From: Apium graveolens
Lineage: Eukaryota; Streptophyta; Magnoliopsida; Apiales; Apiaceae
DNA: 64,000 nucleotides
Direction: 5' to 3'
NCBI RefSeq assembly: GCF_009905375.1
Contig: NW_027417668.1
Location: forward strand, 48,931 to 112,930
Part shown: piece by piece, positions 57,294-64,000 of the stretch
Layout of the letters: every line of letters starts with the position of its first letter
Position numbering within the stretch: the first letter of the stretch is position 1
Translations under genes and position numbers: made by a program
Notes under the pieces: model-generated
What the model was told of the DNA's origin: nothing
Databases searched by the model: none
What the model saw: the letters and a program-made list of their open reading frames with translations, nothing else

Positions 57294-60200
57294 TCACTTT
57301 CTGATCTCTCTGATGTCAGGAGTTGTTCTGAGATAATTCTTTAACAAACATCTCTCAACATATCTAAGTTCATCAATCATCCTCCTTTTAGCATCTTTAA
57401 GTTCTGCAGAATCTTCACCAGTTTGAAAGATTGCAGCCCTGAGATCATTAATTCTAGCTTTCCTTATGCCCTGATCCAGTTTGATCAAATATGCTTTGTC
57501 AGACTCAAGATTGAATTCCACAGCCTTGTAACCCAGAAAGGTAGTTATAATCTTAGCAGTGTTAGGCTTCATCTCAACAATATCACCCTTGTGATCTCTG
57601 TACTTTGGAAGATATATGCTGTCAGACTTTACAAAATAAAGCATTTTCTGTCTCTGAATTTGACTCTTCAAATAGCTTGCAGCACTTTCTGTTATTTTGT
57701 CATTCACTTGAAGTAAGAATAATATATGTTCCAATTCTTCAAAATACTTCAGTGGAATGGCATTTTCCCTTATATGATAAACCCTACCATCTGTCATGAA
57801 GTACAACAAGATGTGTTCTCTCAAGTTGGTATGGTAAACCATCTGTACAACTTCTAGTTGATTCATTCTTTCAGGAGTTGCTCCAATACCTGGTTCACTT
57901 AAGGAAGTTGGATCATTGGTTGTGTTCTGTACTCTTCTTTCATCAACACTACCCAATCCAGATTTATCTCTTGCTTCATTTCCAGTAACCACTCTTGCTT
58001 CAAAACCACTTGCAACAGTCTTCAAAGGTTGAGTCTGTTTGGCTTTGGTGAATCCTGGTAGGAGTAACTTTGAAGGTTTAACATGAGCAATGTCAGAGGT
58101 TTCCTTTGATTTATCTTCTGATATCAAGTTAACTTGAGCTATGTCAGAGGTTACTTGCTTCTTTGAGATATCAGTACTAACTATATCTCTACTCTGAACA
58201 ACTTGTGCCATGTTAGAGGTTGTCTTAAAAACTTTTCTTGAAGTCAGAGCAAGATCAGAATCTTCAGAAGTAATTTCTTCATCCACAGGAGGCACATAAA
58301 CCTTGATAGGTTCACCAACTTTCTCTTTGCCCTTGGACCTTGGATCTATCTGCAATTGTGATTTAGCCTTGGTTGCTTCAGAACTTGTTCTTTCTTTTAT
58401 CACAATGCATTTGGCCTTTGGAAGTTTCTTTTTACCAACAGAAGCTTCAGATTTAGAATTGACTTTTTCTGACTTAAGTCTAGCTTCTTCTTCCATCAGA
58501 CTCTCCAAGTCCATTCCTGGATTTTCTTTCAGAAATAACTGTCTTGATATTTCTTCATCAAGATCCAAAAGTTCATCAGAACTTATCCTTTTACCAGTAG
58601 CAGAAGTAATTCTTTTTCCAGCATCAGAACTTGTCCTATGACTTGTAGTTTCAGTTCTTCTTGATGAGAAACTTCTACCTTGACCATGACCTCCACCCAT
58701 TCCAGAGTTTCCCTGGTCATCTTTTTCATCATCCTTCCCCTTCAGTGTCTTAACAGTTTTGCATTTGGACTTAATTACTTTCTCCCCCTTTTTGGCATCA
58801 GCAGGTAAGAGAAGAGAGACAAGCAATTCCACTGAGGCTTGGATTTCATCGAGTTGAGATTGCTGAGAAGCTTGATATTTCAAAATATCATCAATCTGAG
58901 ACTGTTGCTTCTCTTGGGTCTTCTCAATGTAACAACTCTGTCAAAGGTAGGTTGGAAGAATTTTTTCTTATCAATTTTCCTAGTCATATCTTGCTTGAGC
59001 AATTCTTCCTTAACTTGACGTAACTCTGCATGAGTTGTTGAATGGAGACCTTGCAGATGTCTAGTACTCAATGCAGTGACTCGAAGCCTGTGTCTTGAAA
59101 TCATCATTAATTAACATTTCATCAGCTTTTACCAAGTGCTCAGCAAGAATCTTTTCAGATGGAACAAAGGTAACTGAGTTCCATTCCTTAGTCCACTCCT
59201 GTCCTCTAGGAGTTTCACTCCAAGGTACTGGTGCTTCTCTTGTAACAAACTTCTTAACTAGTTCAGATTTATGAACAGTTTGTTGAGGTGCATGTCCTGA
59301 AGGACCAACTTCATCAACATCTGCATTAATAGCAGCATCACCAGTAGTATCAGCATTTGAAGCATCAGAACTAACAGAAGCAGCTTCTTCTGACAGAACA
59401 ACAGTATGAGAAGTAATTGAGGCTTCCACATTATTCTCTAAGTGCTGATCTGTTCGCAAGTTCTGATCAATAGCTATATCCTGATGCCCACCTATATTCT
59501 GATCATCAACATCTAGATGCAGAGAAGGTGTTGTAGACAATTCTATGGTTTGAGTAGCATCAGTAAAAGGTGTTGTTGATGGATTAAGTGCTGTTGGAGC
59601 TTCTAAGTAGAGAACTTCAGGCACAACCAGGTTGTGAATATCAATTTTAGCACTTGTGCCTGGGTCTACAGGAGATACAGTTTCATGTACAGGAGACACA
59701 GAAGGTGTGTTTGCCTTATCGGTAGCAGCTTCCTGAGTTGGGGACAATGGAGAGGGAGATGCAGTAGCTTCAGCAAATTCTGGTTCTTTTGAGATCAGAG
59801 ATTCCTGATCTCCTTCCTTAGCTGCTGCTTCCTCATCATCTAAAGCTGGCCTTTTAGCTCTCTGTTTCTTGTATCTCTTTGAAGGTGGGGATTCGTTTGG
59901 GAGATTCAGCATAAGTCATTCTTCTAAGCCTTTTGAGAAGTTTAGATCCCCCAATTCCAAAATCCTTCTGAGAAGAGACTTTCTCAGCTTCTTTAACAAC
60001 AGGTTCTGATGCAGAAACCTGTTCCTCACTGTCTGATGCATCTCTTAGAACAATCCTCCTTCTCTTCTGTGGTGTCTGAGGAACAGTCTTTGTCCTCTTG
60101 GGCTTGGAAGATGAAGGCTTCACAGTAGGTGCTGAGGATGAAGGTTGAGCTGTCTGTGAAGGTGTGAGATATGTTTTGAGATATGTTCTGAGAGAGGTTT

Positions 60201-61098
60201 GAGGTATAGATGTATGTGTGGTATGTTCTGATGGTTGGTGTGGTGTTTGGGATGTGGTGGTAGGTTGAACATCAGGATAAACATATCTATAGGTTTGAGG
60301 ATATGCATTTACCAAGATCTGCTTTACAGACTGAGGTATCTGTAAGGGTCTAACCACTGTTTTCTTAAGGTCAGCATTTACCAAGTCATTAAAAGCCCGT
60401 TTTGCAAGTTTAAAGGGTGGAAATAAGTCAGTGGTAGGTTGAGGTTCATCAGCACAACATAAATTATATATAAGCTGACAGAATCTAGCAAAGTAGACAA
60501 CATTTCTATCCTCTGTCATCCTATCCCCTATAAAACCTATCACAGCACTTGTAAAATCAAAATGAGTTTGGTTAATAATAGCATACCCGATGTGCTGACT
60601 CATTATTGGAATGACATCAAAGTTGAAACACTTATTCCCGAAGGCTTTAGTGATGCAGTCGAAGAAAAAGCTCCATTCCTTTTTGATATGTGCTCGTTTC
60701 AACTGTCCAAGCTTAGCCAAACTCTTCTCATACCCCAAACTGGCCATGAGCTGTTGTAGAACTGGTTCCTCCGGTGATGAGAAAGTGCAACCTTCTGGTA
60801 AATGTAAAGCCTTGCGAACTGTTCCAGGAGTTACTACATGCTCATCATCATTTACTTCGAAAACAATGCTTGGAGTACCAGTTGCACCACCATTATCAAA
60901 ATGCCCAGTCCGCCAAAATGTCAGAACTTGTTGGCTTGAAAGGACTGAAGGCTGGGTCAATGCATACCCAATTTCACTGTGTGCAAGAAGATCTTGCACA
61001 AAATGCAACTCAGATGGAGCTTCATCATGATTTAAGATCGCATCATAGTTGTTGGGAACAAACTTAGCTCCATCGATAATCAAATCCTTAGGTGCCAT
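57294..61098 (-). pseudogene. SIRE copy C post-pol ORF (env-like position), frameshifted
   Basis: Four overlapping frames (59854-61098, 59061-59912, 58880-59107, 57294-58883) form one long gene of about 1,200 codons with shifts near 59900, 59090 and 58890. The first part (MAPKDLIIDGAKFVPNNYD; LTFWRTGHFDNGGATGTP) looks folded and globular and ends in a basic KRRRIVLRD stretch. The middle is Thr/Pro/Ser-rich and acidic. The last part has a coiled coil (DDILKYQASQQSQLDE-like), DAKKGEKVIKSKC, the motif SRQLFLKENPGMDLE and a Lys/Leu-rich C-terminus. Copy B shares the coiled coil and both motifs. No signal peptide or clear membrane helix is visible, so env-like refers to position only. A TATA-like TATAAG at 61249-61254 and no intervening ATG suggest its own start. 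Function unknown. Confidence 0.75.
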
Positions 61099-61248
61099 GA
61101 GAAAAAGTTGAGAATTAAGGTTGCCTGTAAAGTGTTTGATAAAATGTCTGTATGAAAAACAACGTCAGGAGATGAGAGATAGTAAAAGTAAAGAAAGAGA
61201 GATAAAGTCTAAAAGTAAATAAAAGATTGTATAATCTTCTCTCTCTTA

Positions 61249-61254
61249 CTTATA
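61249..61254 (-). promoter_or_regulatory. TATA-like element before SIRE C post-pol ORF
   Basis: GTATAAGTAAG on the minus strand lies about 150 bp upstream of the ATG at 61098; the interval contains no other ATG in the sense direction. This is a weak match and the call is tentative. Confidence 0.4.
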
Positions 61255-61825
61255 CATGGTTAAAAAAAATAATTGTTGGACACCTGTCATACATGCAGCA
61301 ATAATGAATAGTTAATGGGCACGAGAAAACAGTAATCATTACTTATCACGTGGAGTGTTTCAAGGAAAAAAAACATTCTACTTACCAAGTAATCCCATTA
61401 ATTGAGGTAAGTCAGTTTTAATTCAAAATTTAAACTGTTCCCACTTATTTAATCATTTTCACTGCAAAACCAATATTCTGTAAAAATATTCAAGTATGAG
61501 AATGACCAAAAAAATAAATCAAGTAAACAAGTACTGATATTTTAAAATCAGAACTTAATTTATATCAGTAATTAAAATGGTCATCAGAATATGGATATAT
61601 CAGGATTTCAACATGCAGAATAATTTAAAACATCTCAGAGATAAAATCTTGCAAAAATATAAAATTCCATTAATATATCAAGAGAATACATCCATGAAAT
61701 TAAAATTTATATCAGAACATTACAAGACTGTCCTAAGCTACTGAACCTACCATCAACAGCTTTTGTCCTTGGCTAAGAAGCCGGACAAAGCTGACGATGA
61801 AGAAAAACAGGAAGAAGAAAACAAA

Positions 61826-62095
61826 TTATTTCTTCTTCCGACTCTCTATAAAAAGAATAGCGAGTCGAATGATTCGCTCTTGTTGGCGGAGAGCTTCCAG
61901 CCTTTCTTCTTCCAATCGCTCCAAATGGCGATGATAGTCCATGTAAAAGAACAGGAGGTGTGTGAGAAACTCCTGGGGAACCGAGTCCCAAATCTCATCA
62001 GGAATGACAGTTACGTGCCATTCCTGCTGCCAGTCCTCACAGCTCAACTCCATATTGAAGGTCTCATAGTTTAAAAACATATTGTAGTTAACCAT
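61826..62095 (-). CDS. Small post-pol ORF of SIRE copy C, 89 residues
   Basis: This intact frame starts at ATG 62095 in a favourable context and encodes 89 residues. An acidic Trp-rich part (CEDWQQEWHVTVIPDEIWD) precedes a predicted amphipathic coiled coil (RHLERLEEERLEALRQQ) and a basic end (ESRKKK). I do not recognise a family. It stands alone between the end of pol (63531) and the long post-pol ORF (61098). A TATA box 76 bp upstream and the absence of earlier ATGs suggest independent transcription. It could be an exon of a longer transcript or a chance frame. Confidence 0.5.
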   Translation of the reverse strand: MVNYNMFLNYETFNMELSCEDWQQEWHVTVIPDEIWDSVPQEFLTHLLFFYMDYHRHLERLEEERLEALRQQERIIRLAILFIESRKKK

Positions 62096-62170
62096 GATTG
62101 TGTTGGTATGAAGGAAAAGAGAGTGAGTATATGAGAAAAGAAATGATGTGTAGGCTGATGTGAGGTGATG

Positions 62171-62180
62171 GTTTATATAG
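62171..62180 (-). promoter_or_regulatory. TATA box before small SIRE C ORF
   Basis: CTATATAAAC on the minus strand, a strong plant TATA match, 76 bp upstream of the ATG at 62095. Confidence 0.55.
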
Positions 62181-63530
62181 GCAATAGAATGCCAGGAGAT
62201 GCAAGGATAATTTAATGCGGACAGGTAGAAATAATTCTATCTCGTCTCCCTAGACTGGGAAGAAGAAAAACAGTCATTGGAAGAGTAAAACAGGGTTTAA
62301 TGCGCACAAGAAACAAGTAAAAATTACTGTGCATGTACGTGTTCCACTAACCCTAATTGTATTGACTGTTAATATCTTACCCGTTCATATTCTGATTTAA
62401 AATAAGACTGTTTCATATTTTAACCACAAATAAGTCAAGTAGAGGATCGGAATTTAATATCAGCACTTAGACTTATATCAGAACTTAACAGTCATCAGAA
62501 CATGATTTCTTAACTCGAAAAATGAATGCCTATCTCTCTGATTCTTCCCACAAATTCTGATTTCGGTTCTTCAGAACTTATTTATCAGAACTTCCAGCAG
62601 AACTTGTCCTCAGAATTTATGCAATCTGACACATAAACTGTTCATCTAAAACAACATTGAACGCCAAAGTAATTTTCATCATTCATATGGAGTGTAAGTG
62701 TGTGCATTAAGCAAAATATCAGACAAAGAGTAAAGTCTGATTCACTTCAGTACATCTTAGAAATAAGGCATAACTAAGAACTTTACTTAAAATCTGTCAT
62801 TATTCTGAAGCCTACTATTGAATGAGTTCATGCATGAGTCCACCTCAACTGTTTTGTGCTTATTTTATGCATCTTTTGAAATTCCAATTTACAGTGGCTT
62901 CTCAGTATAAGTGACTCACGACTGCTTATCGGAATTTATGCTTTTGTCAGAGTATTTCTCCAGTAATCATAGAGTGTGTAAAAGTCACCAAGAAAAATAA
63001 TTATTTGCTTTTCTGATGCATATTACTTAATACCAGCAATGCACTTGGGTCGTCCCTTCCATATTTTTTACTCTAGATCTCAAAGGAGTACCTGATTTTT
63101 ATTTCTTGTTTATTTTCCTTTTTCTTTTGATAAGTGAGGTTTATCAGCACTTAGTACATTCAACAGATTTACTAACATCAGAACTTAATAGATGAGAAGC
63201 ATGATTCCAGTTTTTTGACTTAGTAATAAGATATATAAAGTAAACTTAACTAAGCTCAATATCAGAATTTGCTTGTGTCAATAGATTTCCACATAAATAA
63301 TTACTTCTAACATGGGATCTCTAGTATATTAAAGACTACTAGGTCAGCATCTAGCACAGTTATCCTCATAGGATTGAATAGTCACAGACACAGTCATATC
63401 ACTATCAGAGTTTAGAAATTCACATCAGACAACAATCAGTACTTAAGCAATTTTTAATTAAGCACAGAATGCACAAAGAGAGTAATATCTGCAAATACTG
63501 ATCATAAAGTCTGATGCATCAGAACAAAAG
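62181..63530. other. SIRE copy C spacer with dispersed ATCAGNACTTA motif
   Basis: No gene is visible. The spacer carries repeated ATCAGAACTT, ATCAGCACTTA and ATCAGTACTTA words (for example 62459-62600, 63138-63190, 63434-63445), related to AAGTACTGAT words in the LTR. Confidence 0.6.
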
Positions 63531-64000
63531 CTAAGCAGATTTAGAGAAAGAACCTGAAACCATTCCAAGTTCATTTACCAGTCTTGTAAAGGTAGCTTCA
63601 CATAGTGGTTTTGTGAAGATATCTGCTAGTTGTTGATCTGTTGGAACAAAGTACAATTCCACTAGTACCTTCATCCACATGTTCCCTTATGAAGTGGTAC
63701 CTAATGCTGATGTGCTTTGTCATTGAGTGTTGAACTGGATACCTGTCATAGCAATTGCACTTTGATTATCACAGTAAATAGGGATTTTAAAATATCGTTA
63801 ACCCATAATCTAGTAACTGATTCTTCATCCAAAGAATCTGTGCACAACAGCTTCCTGCAGCAATGTATCTCTGTTCTGCAGTTGCTGTGGAAATTGACTT
63901 TGTTTCTTGCTAAACCAAGAAACCAATCTGCCTCCAAGAAATTGGCAGCCTCCTCCACTTGTACTTTTTCCCATATCAATTTTGCAACTGCAAAATCTGA
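63531..64000 (-). pseudogene. SIRE copy C pol end: RNase H (frameshifted, partial)
   Basis: On the minus strand the region reads copia RNase H in alternating frames: GGCQFLGGRLVSWFSKKQ, IPIYCDNQSAIAMTG, LYFVPTDQQLADIFTKPLC and VNELGMVSGSFSKSA before the TAG at 63531-63533. At least three shifts or stops occur within 470 bp. The element continues past the window edge. Confidence 0.8.

Larger units (their letters stand above)
56485..64000 (-). mobile_element. SIRE/Maximus copia copy C, right part
   Basis: This minus-strand element is inserted in the Angela-like RT. Present are the 3' LTR, polypurine tract, a long post-pol reading region, a small post-pol ORF, a spacer and the end of pol (RNase H). 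The element continues past the right edge. It shares its LTR ends and polypurine tract with copy B. Confidence 0.85.

Overview
This window looks like nuclear DNA of a flowering plant. Its genes have short GT-AG introns, and they include a plant-type flavonoid 3'-hydroxylase and a nuclear gene for a mitochondrial ribosomal protein. The rest is dominated by plant lineages of LTR retrotransposons (SIRE/Maximus and Angela-like Ty1/copia; Tekay chromovirus and Tat Ty3/gypsy). The element mix and codon style fit a eudicot, perhaps an asterid. That narrower placement is inference.

Positions 1-11.6 kb are a gene island. It holds the 3' end of a SWIB-domain gene (+), a three-exon DUF309 gene (+), a decayed CLAVATA1-like receptor kinase pseudogene (+), a scrap of copia RNase H (-), a two-exon mitochondrial uS11 gene (-) carrying an unusual 24-residue repeat, and a complete three-exon CYP75B flavonoid 3'-hydroxylase (-, 525 residues). 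A 577-bp Mutator-type MITE with a perfect 9-bp target duplication sits 67 bp beyond the hydroxylase stop codon.

Positions 11.6-15.2 kb are a transition zone. Two roughly 775-bp direct repeats, each carrying a Harbinger-like MITE, bracket the 3' end of a copia element. Antisense copia gag debris follows.

From about 15.2 kb to the right edge lies one nest of retrotransposons, read from outside inwards. SIRE copy A (+) is interrupted at 19,633 by SIRE copy B (-). Copy B carries a 3.7-kb Tekay-like solo LTR (21,838-25,539, duplication TAAAG) and is followed at about 27,881 by a Tat gypsy element (+). The Tat gag gene is split at codon 8 by a complete 13.4-kb Tekay element (28,527-41,968, duplication ACGAT). 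Downstream the Tat element is interrupted at about 50,618 by an Angela-like copia (+), whose reverse transcriptase is split at 56,485 by SIRE copy C (-), which runs off the window. The missing right-hand halves should lie beyond 64,000.

The most interesting content is the non-canonical cargo of these elements. The Tat element carries an antisense spliced gene with its own TATA box. SIRE copy C carries post-pol reading frames with apparent private promoters, and a short motif is dispersed through its LTR and spacer. The Tekay element has near-identical LTRs around a decayed and shuffled interior. The Angela-like element has a gag gene with most of its body removed in frame.
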